The translations under genes and the position numbers were made by a program. Positions 18,444-28,148 of a DNA stretch of 64,000 nt are shown here, in pieces. Below the pieces are notes generated by a model. It was not told the origin of the DNA, did no database searches, and was given only the letters and a program-made list of their open reading frames with translations. The stretch's first letter is position 1. The number at the start of each line of letters is the position of its first letter. Source of the DNA: CAZAYY01 sp964489525. GTDB taxonomy: Bacteria > Chloroflexota > Anaerolineae > Anaerolineales > JABWBV01. Where the stretch lies: the NCBI GenBank assembly GCA_964489525.1, contig CAZAYY010000012.1, positions 67,342-131,341 of the forward strand, given 5' to 3'.

Positions 18444-19241
18444 ATGTTTTCCCAGAAAAACCGCACCTATCGCCTAAAAAACAGCCATCTCCAGGATCCC
18501 CACCCTGTGGGGAAAATATCTCTTTCGGATGGTAATCCCTTAATCCGGCTGGTGAACTTATCCAAAGTGTACCGCAGCGCGGCGGGCAATTTTCCTGCGC
18601 TTCAACAGATCAATCTGGAAATTCAGCGAGGCCAATTTGTGGGTGTGGTGGGCAAATCGGGTGCCGGAAAATCGACCCTGGTGAATATGCTCACCGGAGT
18701 AGACACCCTGACCGAGGGAGAGTGCTGGGTAAATGGCACCCCCATTCACACCCTGGATGAAAACCAGGTTGCCCTCTGGCGAGGCCAAAACGTTGGCGTA
18801 GTTTACCAGTCGTTTCAATTGATGCCCATGCTGACCCTGGTGGATAATGTCATGCTGCCCATGGATTTCACGGGCAAGTTTACCCCACGCCCCAGCCGCG
18901 AAAAAGCCATCCAACTGCTCACAGCAGTGGAATTGGAAGAGCATATTCACAAAACCCCCAGCCTGCTCTCCGGCGGCCAGCAGCAGCGTGTGGCGATTGC
19001 CCGGGCACTGGCCAACGAACCTGGCATCCTGGTTGCCGATGAACCCACCGGAAATCTAGACACCGTTACAGCAGAACACATCATCCAGCTTTTTGAAAGC
19101 CTGGTGGCCGAGGGAAAAACCGTCATCATGGCTACCCACGACAACGCGATGTCCGGGCGGTTTACCCATCTGATTCAACTTAGCGATGGTCAGGTTGTGC
19201 ATCAAGAACACCGCAGCAAACCTGTAAAGAGGGCACCATGA
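18444..19241 (+). CDS. ABC transporter ATP-binding protein, MacB/LolD type
   Basis: This 265-aa ATPase is the first gene of a four-gene export operon. Walker A is GKSGAGKST (70-78), the signature LSGGQQQRVAIARAL, Walker B ILVADEPTGNLD, and the switch His in MATHD. The first 30 residues are a non-conserved extension before the fold starts at LIRLVNLSKVYR; a later start is not offered by a good ribosome site. The stop overlaps the next start as ATGA. It probably forms a heterodimer with the following ATPase on the FtsX-type permease. Confidence 0.88.
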   Translation: MFSQKNRTYRLKNSHLQDPHPVGKISLSDGNPLIRLVNLSKVYRSAAGNFPALQQINLEIQRGQFVGVVGKSGAGKSTLVNMLTGVDTLTEGECWVNGTPIHTLDENQVALWRGQNVGVVYQSFQLMPMLTLVDNVMLPMDFTGKFTPRPSREKAIQLLTAVELEEHIHKTPSLLSGGQQQRVAIARALANEPGILVADEPTGNLDTVTAEHIIQLFESLVAEGKTVIMATHDNAMSGRFTHLIQLSDGQVVHQEHRSKPVKRAP

Positions 19242-20455
19242 ACCGGACTGCCTCCAACCAGACCAACCCACCCGCCCTGATTGAGATGCGGGATATTACG
19301 AAAACCTTTCATACTGCCGCAGGTGAATTCCAGGCGCTAAAAGGTATCAACGTCTCCATCCATGCCGGAGAATTTGTGGCCGTGGTCGGTAAATCGGGCA
19401 GCGGCAAATCTACCCTGATCAATATGATCACTGGAATTGACCGGCCTACCTCCGGAAAAGTTATCATCAACGGTACCGACATCCACGCGATGAGTGAAAG
19501 CCAGATGGCCATCTGGCGCGGTAAAAACCTGGGCATTGTCTTCCAGTTTTATCAGCTTTTACCGATGCTCAGCCTGCTGGAAAACGTCATGCTCCCCATG
19601 CAAATTGCCAATGTTTTCCCAGCCAACGAACACAAAGACAGGGCTTTGAACCTGCTGGAAATGGTTGGCCTGCAAAAGGAAGCCTATAAAATGCCTGCCG
19701 CAGTATCTGGCGGCCAGCAGCAAAGCGCTGCCATCGCCCGCGCCCTGGCTAACGACCCGACCATCCTGATCACCGATGAACCCACCGGCAACCTGGATTC
19801 GCGCTCGGCAGAAAACGTGTTCCAAATTTTTCACAACCTGGTTCAGCAGGGTAAAACAGTAGTCATTGTGACCCACGACAACCAGCTTGCCCAACGCTCT
19901 AACCGCACATTGCTGCTCTCCGATGGCGAAGTGATCAACGAAACCATTGCCACCACCCTGCCCTTGTTAAGCCACCAGCAAATGCTGCGAGCTACCAAAT
20001 CCCATAAACCTATGCAATACGCCCCGGGGGAAGTGATTATCCGCCAGGGAGAAAGCCATGGGTATTTTTACATGATTAACCGGGGTTTTGTAGATGTCAC
20101 CCTGGAAGAACCCAATGGCGGCGATCGGGCCATTGCCCGGCTTGGTCCTGGCCAATATTTTGGCGAAATCGAGCTGCTCCACGCCAGCAAACCCGTGGCT
20201 GGCATCCGGGCAGCGGGTGGAGAACCTGTTGAGCTGATTGCCCTCGACCGGCAGATATTCAATGAACTGATGGCAGATGCAACCGCCATGCGAGCTGCAA
20301 TTTACAAAGTATCCCAAGAACGGTTGGGCGAACACCAGGCCCGGGGCGGACAGCCCAGGCCAGGCTCAACCATGCAGCGCAGCCTGTTCTCACGCCTGGC
20401 AAAACGGCTGCGCCCGACACGCTCGGCAAGTATTAAGGAAAATGGCGATGTTTAG
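19238..20455 (+). CDS. ABC ATPase (MacB/LolD type) fused to a cyclic-nucleotide-binding-like domain
   Basis: This 405-aa protein has two parts. Residues 13-235 are a complete ABC ATPase (Walker A GKSGSGKST at 51-59, signature VSGGQQQSAAIARAL, Walker B ILITDEPTGNLD). Residues about 255-370 are a cNMP-binding-type barrel: APGEVIIRQGE, LGPGQYFGEIELL and a closing helix ending LMADATAMR. In the phosphate-binding cassette the usual PR(S/T)A is replaced by KPVAGIRA, so cyclic-nucleotide binding is uncertain. The C-terminal 35 residues are basic and poorly conserved. It overlaps the permease start by 8 nt. I infer a ligand-sensing switch on an exporter. Confidence 0.87.
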   Translation: MNRTASNQTNPPALIEMRDITKTFHTAAGEFQALKGINVSIHAGEFVAVVGKSGSGKSTLINMITGIDRPTSGKVIINGTDIHAMSESQMAIWRGKNLGIVFQFYQLLPMLSLLENVMLPMQIANVFPANEHKDRALNLLEMVGLQKEAYKMPAAVSGGQQQSAAIARALANDPTILITDEPTGNLDSRSAENVFQIFHNLVQQGKTVVIVTHDNQLAQRSNRTLLLSDGEVINETIATTLPLLSHQQMLRATKSHKPMQYAPGEVIIRQGESHGYFYMINRGFVDVTLEEPNGGDRAIARLGPGQYFGEIELLHASKPVAGIRAAGGEPVELIALDRQIFNELMADATAMRAAIYKVSQERLGEHQARGGQPRPGSTMQRSLFSRLAKRLRPTRSASIKENGDV

Positions 20456-22847
20456 ACCCCGCTGGCGTAAAGTAATCAGCGATTTGTGGGACAATAAGGC
20501 CCGCACCCTGTTGGTGATTGCCTCCATCGCCATCGGGGTTTTTGCTGTTGGCATGATTGCCGGCGCCTACATCCTCATTCCGGAAGGGATGAACACCAGC
20601 TACGCCAGCGCCAACCCCGCAAACACCCGTTTATCCACCACGGGGTTAGATGAAGATTTCGTGCAAAGCCTGCGCCGCATTTCAGGTGTGGACCAGGTTG
20701 AAGGCGAACGCGCCTTCACGGTGCGGGTTCAACTTGGCCCCGATCAATGGGCATCCTTGGAACTGGCCGCAAAGAAAGACTATACCCGGCAAGAAATCAA
20801 CATTCTTAAACCATTCGCGGGGCAAGCCTACCCCGAACGGCGCGAAGTCGTTTTGTTTGCCCCTGCCCTGGCAGAATTGAACACCACCATCGGCGAATCC
20901 ATTACCATCCAACTTCCCGATGGCACCCTGCGCTCCCTCCAGGTGGTTGGCACAACCAAAGATCTGACCGCCGGGCTGGAAGGCATTTTGAACAAACGCA
21001 AAGGGTTTGTCAGCTTCGACACCCTCCCCTGGCTGCTTCAACCCGAAAGCTACAACCAGCTCTTAATCACCATCTCCGGAGATAAAAACAACCTGGACGA
21101 CATCCAGGCGGTTTCTGAAAGAATCAATGAACAAATAGAATCGAGTGGGGGCATGGTGTTCAATACCACCAACAATCCACAAAACCAACATCCCCTCGGC
21201 TACATTGTCCAGGCAGTTCTGGGCGTTCTCAGTTTGCTTGGCGTGCTGGTGGTGTTTTTAAGCAGCTCGCTCATCGCCAACACGCTAAATTCTTTGCTCA
21301 GCCAACAGCTTCGCCAAATTGGCGTGATGAAATTAATTGGAGGGCGCAGCCTGCAAATTATTGGGATGTACCTGACGTTCATTTTGCTGCTCAGCCTGGT
21401 GGCCCTGGCAATTGCCATTCCCAGCGGTGCAGCCGTGGCCTACTGGATGTCGGCCCAACTGGCAGAACTGATTAACATTGAATTGGCCCGCACCTCCCCA
21501 GTGCCGATCATTCCCGAAGCAGTTCTGCTTCAAATGGTGATTGCAATCGGTGTACCCTTGCTGGCCGGCATCTTCCCCGTGCGCAGTGGAGCGCGCACCA
21601 CGGTTCAGGAAGCTGTGAGTGGAGCAGCCAACCTGGGAGACCCCAGCGGCCGGCGCAGCCGTTTTGACCGCTGGATTGAATCCATCCGCTGGGTAAAAGG
21701 CCCCAACCTGGTGGCCATTCGCAACACCTTCCGGCGCAAGAGCCGGCTTGCCCTCACACTGTTCACCCTGGCGCTGGGCGGGTCCATTTTCATCTCGGTT
21801 TTCAACGTTCAAATTGCCCTCAACCGCAAAGTGGAAGATATCACCCAATATTTCACTGCTGATGTAAACATTGATTTCAGCCAGAGCTACCTGGTGGAAG
21901 AAATTCAGCAAATTGGAATGCGTGTTCCTGGTGTGGTGCGAGTCGAAGGCTGGGCAGCCACCGCCGTCGATTGGGTTGGGTCGAGCGGCGCAACCATAGA
22001 TACCATTACCATTCTCGCCCCCCCCGGAGAGTCCGACCTGATCACCCCCATTTTGCTTGAAGGCCGTTGGGTGCAGCCTGGGGATGGCAAAGTGCTGGCC
22101 ATTAACGAGGCGTTTTACGACCTGGCCCCCGACCTAAAAGCAGGCGATTTCATCACCATCAATATTCTCGGCAAAGAAGAAACCTGGCAGGTGGTGGGCA
22201 TTTTCCAATACGCCGGTCTGGACCGTCTTTTTGCCTATTCTACTTATGAAACCCTTTCGCGCACGCTCAACGAACCCAACCGGGCCCGCACCTACCGGAT
22301 TGTGACCGAACAGCACGACCTGGCTTACCAGGAAAGGCTTGCTTCCCAGGTAGATTCGCTCTACCGTGACCGCGGCTTCCAGGTTTCATCCACCGAGGCC
22401 GGGCAGAGTTTTACCGCAACCATCACCGAGCTGCTGGGGGTTCTGACGATTGTGCTGCTCATCCTGGCCATCATGACCGCGCTGGTGGGCAGTATTGGTT
22501 TGGCAGGTACATTAAGCATGAATGTACTCGAACGCACCCGCGAAATTGGCGTTATGCGTGCCATTGGCGCTTACGACCAGGTTGTCATTCAACTGGTGGT
22601 CGTCGAAGGACTGTTAATTGGAGTTTTCAGCTACATCCTGGCTGTGTTGCTTTCTTTCCCAATCACCAGTGTACTCTCCAACATCATCAGCCAGGCAATG
22701 TTTAACAGCCCGGCAAACTTCGCCTTTACCACAAACGGATTTATCATCTGGTTGGTGGTGGTGCTGGCGCTTTCAGCCTTTGCAAGCGTCATCCCGGCCC
22801 GCAGTGCAGCGCGCATGACCATCCGGGAGGTGCTGGCATATGAATAA
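20448..22847 (+). CDS. MacB-like ABC permease with two FtsX domains
   Basis: This 799-aa permease has an N-terminal helix (about 18-40), a large extracytoplasmic domain, three helices of a first FtsX domain (about 250-385), a linker, a further helix (SRLALTLFTLALGGSIFIS), a second extracytoplasmic domain and a C-terminal FtsX domain of three helices with the LERTREIGVMRAIGA motif. The layout is that of the two-FtsX family rather than 4-helix MacB. ATG 20448 is preferred to ATG 20442 because AAGGAA at 20435-20440 then has normal spacing. Mechanotransmission-type export of a lipid, peptide or lipoprotein is possible. Confidence 0.86.
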   Translation: MFRPRWRKVISDLWDNKARTLLVIASIAIGVFAVGMIAGAYILIPEGMNTSYASANPANTRLSTTGLDEDFVQSLRRISGVDQVEGERAFTVRVQLGPDQWASLELAAKKDYTRQEINILKPFAGQAYPERREVVLFAPALAELNTTIGESITIQLPDGTLRSLQVVGTTKDLTAGLEGILNKRKGFVSFDTLPWLLQPESYNQLLITISGDKNNLDDIQAVSERINEQIESSGGMVFNTTNNPQNQHPLGYIVQAVLGVLSLLGVLVVFLSSSLIANTLNSLLSQQLRQIGVMKLIGGRSLQIIGMYLTFILLLSLVALAIAIPSGAAVAYWMSAQLAELINIELARTSPVPIIPEAVLLQMVIAIGVPLLAGIFPVRSGARTTVQEAVSGAANLGDPSGRRSRFDRWIESIRWVKGPNLVAIRNTFRRKSRLALTLFTLALGGSIFISVFNVQIALNRKVEDITQYFTADVNIDFSQSYLVEEIQQIGMRVPGVVRVEGWAATAVDWVGSSGATIDTITILAPPGESDLITPILLEGRWVQPGDGKVLAINEAFYDLAPDLKAGDFITINILGKEETWQVVGIFQYAGLDRLFAYSTYETLSRTLNEPNRARTYRIVTEQHDLAYQERLASQVDSLYRDRGFQVSSTEAGQSFTATITELLGVLTIVLLILAIMTALVGSIGLAGTLSMNVLERTREIGVMRAIGAYDQVVIQLVVVEGLLIGVFSYILAVLLSFPITSVLSNIISQAMFNSPANFAFTTNGFIIWLVVVLALSAFASVIPARSAARMTIREVLAYE

Positions 22848-22936
22848 TCGAACCCAACTGCCTTTCCAAGCCACGAATGGAGGCCAGGACAGGCATAAAA
22901 CTAACTACTTTGGGTAAAAAACCAAGGAGCGGAACC

Positions 22937-24103
22937 ATGAAAAAAACGCAATGGATGTTATGGATCGGGCTTGCAGCGTTTGCGCTGTCTGGCTGCTCGC
23001 TGTTTGAAACAGCCTCCCCCACCCCCACCGCGGCTGCGCCTGCGATCACATCGCCTGAAATCGTCATTGCCGAAGGTTACCTTGTGCCAGCTCGTTTCAT
23101 GTCCCTGGCCTTTTCTGCCAACGGGACGATTGTTGAGATTCTGGTAGAAGAGGGGGATGCGGTTGTTGAAGACCAGGTTTTAGCCCGGCTTGGAGACCGG
23201 GAAGCCATCACAGCCCAGCTGTCTGCTGCCCGTCTGGAGCGTCTGAAAACCTCCCAACAGCTCGACACCCTGAACAAAACCGCAGCCCTGGCGAAAGCCC
23301 AGGCCAACCAGGATGTACTTACAGCCCGGCAGGCACTGATTGAAGCCCAGGCTGCTTTAGACGCGATCAACATGCAGGACTTTCGCACCGCCCTGGATGA
23401 CGCACTGTTAGAAATCAACGATACCAAAACCGCATTGGAAGATGCCCAAGAAGCCTTTGATGATGTCGCCGACCTTTCAAGCGACAACCCCGAACGCACG
23501 GCAAGCGAGGCAACCCTTGAAACCGCCCAGGATGCCTACCAGGCAGCCGTACGAGCCCGTCAACTCATCCAGCTTTCGTATGACCGGGCAAAAGAGGGGG
23601 TTGACCTTGCCCAGGCTGGTTTGGATGAGGCCAATCGGAAAACTGCCCTTCTCGAAAATGGTCCAGACCCAGACGCCCTGGCCCAACTGACGGCCGCCCT
23701 GGCCACCATTGATGATCAGATTGCTGCACTGGAAAGCCAACTTGCCTACCTGGAAATCCGCGCCCCATACGCCGGCACTATTGCCTGGTTGGATATGGAT
23801 GTAAATGAGCAAGCCGCTCCCGGAAAACCGGTAATCACGCTGGCCGATACCCGCACCTGGTATGTAGAGACCGACGACCTGACCGAAATTGAAGTGGTGA
23901 ATATCGCTGTTGGACAGCGAATCAGCATCGAACCAGATGCCCTGCCCGGCCTGGAAATTGCCGGGGAAGTTGAAAGCATCAGCAATATCCCGGTTACCAA
24001 GCGCGGGGATATTACCTATACTGCCCGAATCCGGCTCGACCCTGTGGATGAAGAGCGCTTGCGCTGGGGAATGACCGTTACGGTCCGGTTCGACAACCCG
24101 TAA
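22937..24103 (+). CDS. HlyD-family efflux adaptor lipoprotein
   Basis: This 388-aa membrane-fusion-type protein has a signal with lipobox ALSGC. A split lipoyl domain (GTIVEILVEEGDAVVEDQ and later YLEIRAPYAGTIAWL) is separated by a long coiled-coil hairpin (about 85-270) rich in Ala, Gln and Leu, followed by a beta-barrel. The family links MacB-like permeases to outer components; in an organism without a classical outer membrane it may act as an extracellular chaperone. AAGGAG (22924-22929) decides ATG 22937 over the open frame from 22877. It is the last gene of the operon. Confidence 0.88.
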   Translation: MKKTQWMLWIGLAAFALSGCSLFETASPTPTAAAPAITSPEIVIAEGYLVPARFMSLAFSANGTIVEILVEEGDAVVEDQVLARLGDREAITAQLSAARLERLKTSQQLDTLNKTAALAKAQANQDVLTARQALIEAQAALDAINMQDFRTALDDALLEINDTKTALEDAQEAFDDVADLSSDNPERTASEATLETAQDAYQAAVRARQLIQLSYDRAKEGVDLAQAGLDEANRKTALLENGPDPDALAQLTAALATIDDQIAALESQLAYLEIRAPYAGTIAWLDMDVNEQAAPGKPVITLADTRTWYVETDDLTEIEVVNIAVGQRISIEPDALPGLEIAGEVESISNIPVTKRGDITYTARIRLDPVDEERLRWGMTVTVRFDNP

Positions 24104-24132
24104 CAACCCAACCTGCCTGATGTGAAAATATA

Positions 24133-24168
24133 TCCCTGCCGGTTCGGTTCCCGGCAGGGATTTTTTTT
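24133..24168 (+). terminator. Intrinsic terminator of the ABC export operon
   Basis: A perfect 10-bp stem (24133-24142 with 24151-24160) is followed by eight T. Confidence 0.93.
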
Positions 24169-24207
24169 GGGAAACCCACTTTGGCCACGTTTTGTTTACA
24201 GAAAAGT

Positions 24208-25002
24208 CTACTTCTGTGTGAAACCGCGTAAAAGCAAATAGCCGCCACCCAAAATCAGCAGTATCGCACCCAGGTATTCCACCCCATCGGTAAACACCAG
24301 AAACCCAAGCCCAATAATTGCCAATGGAATTGTGGGATATTTTGCCCAATCTGTAGGTGAGATATGCCTGCGCAGCCATAGAACGCCAAAAGTGACCGCC
24401 CAACCTAAGAACATGACCCCGACCGCAAACGTACCCTGGCTAAACACCCCCTCAATACCGGTCAGCAGAATCATAACCCCGATGCTGGTTAGAATCCCCG
24501 CAGGAATCATCGCCCACCAATTGGGAATCGAAAGAAAGAACACCAGGAAAAAGGGAGCTGCAACCCCAAACAACACCAGGGCGGCAATCGCTTCACCTGG
24601 TGCATAATCGGCAAAAACCAAAATCAGCATCACCACGAACATTGACCAGGCAGGAATTAAGGCCCACCAATTCGCTTTTCGATTCACCAGGTATGCTGCT
24701 AAAAACGGTAATCCCACACCCGCAATTACCGGAGCAGCAACAATCGCATCCCCAATACCCCGGTCTGCCATAAAAATGGTTGCTGCGATCCCCATAAAAA
24801 TGGTAGCCGGGAAAAGCCAACCCCAGGCTGATACTCCCTCTGTAAAGTAGCCAGCCAAAAACAAAAATCCGGCACCCAGGAAAATCAACGTCCAGGCTGA
24901 CGGGGCAAAAGCATCCAGCAATCCGAGCGTTTGCGCCAGAAAAAGCCCTCCAGCCCCAATGAGCGCCAGGCCAAGTGGAATATTACCCTTTTTGGATTTC
25001 AT
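24208..25002 (-). CDS. Polytopic membrane protein of unknown function
   Basis: This is a 264-aa protein of about nine hydrophobic helices and almost no soluble part. Two segments repeat a pattern (ANWWALIPAW and PNWWAMIPAG), which hints at internal duplication. The start MKSKKGN is a short basic head before the first helix, and AGGA precedes it. I do not recognise a family with certainty; it resembles small multi-helix proteins annotated near LiaF/DUF5668-like genes. The neighbours, an export operon and a kinase, give no firm clue. Confidence 0.7.
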   Translation of the reverse strand: MKSKKGNIPLGLALIGAGGLFLAQTLGLLDAFAPSAWTLIFLGAGFLFLAGYFTEGVSAWGWLFPATIFMGIAATIFMADRGIGDAIVAAPVIAGVGLPFLAAYLVNRKANWWALIPAWSMFVVMLILVFADYAPGEAIAALVLFGVAAPFFLVFFLSIPNWWAMIPAGILTSIGVMILLTGIEGVFSQGTFAVGVMFLGWAVTFGVLWLRRHISPTDWAKYPTIPLAIIGLGFLVFTDGVEYLGAILLILGGGYLLLRGFTQK

Positions 25003-25194
25003 ATCGCATCCTCCGAAATTGATTCGCTGAAAATCAAACGTTCAGCACGTTTTTACTCATCATACCCGCCCGTTCCTCTTGAAATCATCAACGTGAGGAT
25101 CTTGGCTTATATTAATTTTAAATGAACATTCCCCAATTTGCAATTGAAAAGCAGACCGATCTCAAGAAAATTCCCCATAAAAAGCAAAACTGGT

Positions 25195-25200
25195 TATAAT
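25195..25200 (+). promoter_or_regulatory. -10 box upstream of the Ser/Thr kinase gene
   Basis: TATAAT sits 61 nt before ATG 25262, with TTCCCC 18 nt upstream as a poor -35. Confidence 0.35.
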
Positions 25201-25261
25201 CGTATCATTCCCAACCCTGGAAGCACCGGGGCTGGTATTTTGTTATGACCGAGGCTGCTTT

Positions 25262-27208
25262 ATGACTTCTAACCGGAAAATTGGACGCTATGAGGTCACA
25301 GGTGAGTTGGGCCGGGGCGGTATGGCCACGGTCTTTCAAGCCTTTGATCCGCAGTTTAAAAGAGATGTGGCGATTAAGGTGTTGCCCCGCGAATTTCTCC
25401 ATCAGGAATTGTTCCGGGTTCGTTTTCTTCAAGAAGCCACCACAGTAGCCTCCCTGGAACACCCTTCTATCGTACCTGTGTATGACTTTGGGGATGATGC
25501 CGGGCAGCCCTACCTTGTGATGCGCTTTATGAAAGGGGGGCAGTTGGGCGACCGGATCCGCAAAGGACGCATGAACATTGTAGAAACCGCCCAAATTATC
25601 GGGCAGCTTGCTCCCGCGTTGGATTATGCCCACCAACGCGGCATTGTCCATCGCGACCTTAAGCCCGACAACATCATGTTCGACGAACACGGGCAGGCCT
25701 ACCTGACCGATTTTGGCATCGCCAAGCTCACAGAATCCACCGGAACCTTAACCGGGGACGCCATCATTGGCACGCCGGCCTACATGAGTCCCGAACAAGC
25801 CCGCGGCGATGAAGACATTGACGGCCGCAGCGATATTTATTCCATGGGCGTGATTGTCTTTGAAATGTTGGCTGGTGTGGTTCCCTACCAGGCCACCTCC
25901 CCGATGGGGCAGGCCGTCAAACATATCACCGATCCCGTTCCAAACATTCAGGAAGCAGCAGGCGATTTACCCTACGCCCTACAAGTCATCATCGAGAAGG
26001 TGATGAGCAAAAACAAACACCTGCGTTTCCAAACCGCCCGTGAGTTTGCCAACGCACTGAGGTTGGTGGCTGGTGGTGAAATGCCCGATTCGATCACCGA
26101 CGTGGTTAAACCCACCATGGCAAAAATGATGCGGGATGAAGTTGCCTCCATCGAAGGCTCCCGGCCAACCCAACCCGGCACGCCCATAAACCCCACAGCA
26201 GAACAAAGCCAGGCCGCCCCAACCGCCCGGGCGGGCCGCAATAATTTGTTGCTTTATGGCGGTCTGGCCGCCATCGGTTTGGTGGTTGTACTGGTGCTCG
26301 CCTTTGTGTTAGGGCGGGGCAGTTCTGCTGCGCAAAGCCCAACCGATATTCCCCCTACCCAGGTTGAAGTGAATACGGCAGCCACCCAGGAAGCCCAACT
26401 TCAGCAGACACAAACGGTTCTGGCCCTGGAATTGGAAGCAACCCGCACATCCGCAACCGCCGAGGCGCTGGCGGCCCTGGCCACCCAATCGGCCCAACCC
26501 ACCCCTGAACCGACTCCAACCAGCATCCCTGAAACCGAGGAGCCAGGCCCAACCGCCAGCAATTCCAACATTCGCACCTCATTCTCGGAAGATGAGGGTT
26601 TCTTTAACCTCTTTGACGGAATTCGGATTGAAAACGATGCCCTATTCATGGGACCGTTTGAAAAGTGTGCCCTGGATGTGGGCCGGGCGTCGGCTGGCTG
26701 CCTGGCCGTTTGCACCGCCTGTGGGTTCGCCACCGATTTTTCGATGACTTATGAATCCAGTTTTGTAGACGGTCGTCCCTGGAAATTGTTCGGGGTTGCC
26801 CTGCGCTTCCTGGATGAAGATGAGGACGGCATTATTGACCCCGAAGATTACTTCCTCGGTTGGGCATACAGTGTTGCTGTTCGCTCGGAATTCCCCGAAG
26901 CCCGTTGGACAATGTACGAACACCTGCCAAACGCAACGAACAACCCCTGGGTTTTCCTGGACAGCGAAATTTCAAACCTGCCCCCAACCCCGCGCCTGCC
27001 CAGCCTGATCCGGATTGAAAGCAGTGAAAACGGAAAATATATCGAAATCTACATGAATGACGTGCGCATGATCCGGTTCACCAATGAAACCCCCAAGCCG
27101 GGCGAAAAACTGGTACGAAACATGCCCCAAAGCGGTTTTGTGGGTTTTTGGGTAGTAGAGAAAGAAATAACCGTCAAATACGAAAACTTCCGCTTCGAAC
27201 CGAAATAA
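25262..27208 (+). CDS. Transmembrane Ser/Thr protein kinase with extracytoplasmic sensor-like domain
   Basis: This 648-aa PknB-like receptor kinase has a cytosolic kinase domain (9-270): GRGGMATV glycine loop, K39, E58, HRDLKPDN with D132, DFG at 150-152 and GTPAYMSPEQARG. A single helix spans 328-351 (LLLYGGLAAIGLVVVLVLAF). Outside lies a Gln/Thr/Pro-rich linker (355-440) and a C-terminal beta-rich domain (about 440-648) beginning RTSFSEDEGFFNLFDG, similar in outline to LamG/DUF1080-type sandwiches, instead of the PASTA repeats of typical PknB. Four Cys cluster in KCALDV and CLAVCTACG. It likely senses an external ligand; targets are unknown. Confidence 0.9.
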   Translation: MTSNRKIGRYEVTGELGRGGMATVFQAFDPQFKRDVAIKVLPREFLHQELFRVRFLQEATTVASLEHPSIVPVYDFGDDAGQPYLVMRFMKGGQLGDRIRKGRMNIVETAQIIGQLAPALDYAHQRGIVHRDLKPDNIMFDEHGQAYLTDFGIAKLTESTGTLTGDAIIGTPAYMSPEQARGDEDIDGRSDIYSMGVIVFEMLAGVVPYQATSPMGQAVKHITDPVPNIQEAAGDLPYALQVIIEKVMSKNKHLRFQTAREFANALRLVAGGEMPDSITDVVKPTMAKMMRDEVASIEGSRPTQPGTPINPTAEQSQAAPTARAGRNNLLLYGGLAAIGLVVVLVLAFVLGRGSSAAQSPTDIPPTQVEVNTAATQEAQLQQTQTVLALELEATRTSATAEALAALATQSAQPTPEPTPTSIPETEEPGPTASNSNIRTSFSEDEGFFNLFDGIRIENDALFMGPFEKCALDVGRASAGCLAVCTACGFATDFSMTYESSFVDGRPWKLFGVALRFLDEDEDGIIDPEDYFLGWAYSVAVRSEFPEARWTMYEHLPNATNNPWVFLDSEISNLPPTPRLPSLIRIESSENGKYIEIYMNDVRMIRFTNETPKPGEKLVRNMPQSGFVGFWVVEKEITVKYENFRFEPK

Positions 27209-27253
27209 CCAGCACCCTGAAAGCACTGCACTCCCAACGGTACAAATTCGAAA

Positions 27254-27280
27254 AACCCCGGCTTCTGGCCGGGGTTTTTT
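27254..27280. terminator. Bidirectional terminator between kinase and rnhB
   Basis: A 9-bp stem (27254-27262 with 27268-27276) is flanked by A5 on the left and T6 on the right, so it can serve both converging genes. Confidence 0.85.
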
Positions 27281-27281
27281 C

Positions 27282-27932
27282 TCAAGAACCAACCCTGGCA
27301 AACGTGAATCGGTGTTCCGGGCACGGCCCAAAACGGGCCAGGGCATCCAGGTGGGCTGCCACACCATACCCTTTATTTTGCAGAAAACCATAAGCGGGAT
27401 ATTGGCTGGCAAGTGAATTCATCCAGGCGTCGCGGCTGGTTTTCGCCAATACAGCGCCAGCGGCAATCGAAAGGCTGCGGGCATCGCCCTTAATCAGGGT
27501 GGTTTGTGGAATGGGCACATCGGGCAGGGCAAGGGCATCCACCAACAGGTGGTCTGGCAGGGGCTCCAGGTTCAACAAAGCCCGGCGAATGGCCAGCCGC
27601 GTGGCAGGCACAATGCCCAACTGGTCAATTTCGGCAGCGCTGGCAAACCCAACCGCCCAGGCAGCAGCTGCCGCTTTTACCCGCACCGCAAATTTTTCCC
27701 GGCTGTCGGCTTGCATTTCTTTACTATCCCTCAAGCCAATTAAACCGGCTTCTGCCAGGTTCAGCCCACTGGGAAAAACCGCACAACCGGCAGCCACCGG
27801 GCCTGCCAATGCACCCCGCCCGGCTTCGTCCACACCTGCAACCCAACGCAGTCCACTGCGCCAGAGGGCAGTTTCAAAGTGCAAATCTGGCGCTGGAGGA
27901 AGCTGGCTGAGGTCAAACTTTTGGCGAGGCAT
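27282..27932 (-). CDS. rnhB: Ribonuclease HII
   Basis: This 216-aa enzyme nicks RNA-DNA hybrids at ribonucleotides. The family signature VAGVDEAGRGALAGPV holds the first two acidic residues (Asp and Glu), followed by GLRDSK, and later LLVDAL and KGDARSLSIAAGAVLAK containing the third and fourth acidic sites. The frame is open from a GTG at 27956, but ATG 27932 (MPRQKFDLS) is the likelier start. It overlaps the terminator region of the convergent kinase gene. Confidence 0.95.
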   Translation of the reverse strand: MPRQKFDLSQLPPAPDLHFETALWRSGLRWVAGVDEAGRGALAGPVAAGCAVFPSGLNLAEAGLIGLRDSKEMQADSREKFAVRVKAAAAAWAVGFASAAEIDQLGIVPATRLAIRRALLNLEPLPDHLLVDALALPDVPIPQTTLIKGDARSLSIAAGAVLAKTSRDAWMNSLASQYPAYGFLQNKGYGVAAHLDALARFGPCPEHRFTFARVGS

Positions 27933-28148
27933 AGATTGGCATGGGCACAACAGCACAAAAGGGTATCTTTCAGGGTTTGATTATAGTATATTACAGGAGC
28001 AAATCAGGTTTGCAGTTGGGCAGTTACCGCAATCACATCCAAGGACCAGTCTACAAGAATTCTATTCTTAAACAGTGCAGCCCCTGCATCATTCTCAACC
28101 GATTTTTTCGGAAGGCAAAAAATACCCTGACCCTGAAAAGGAGCCACG

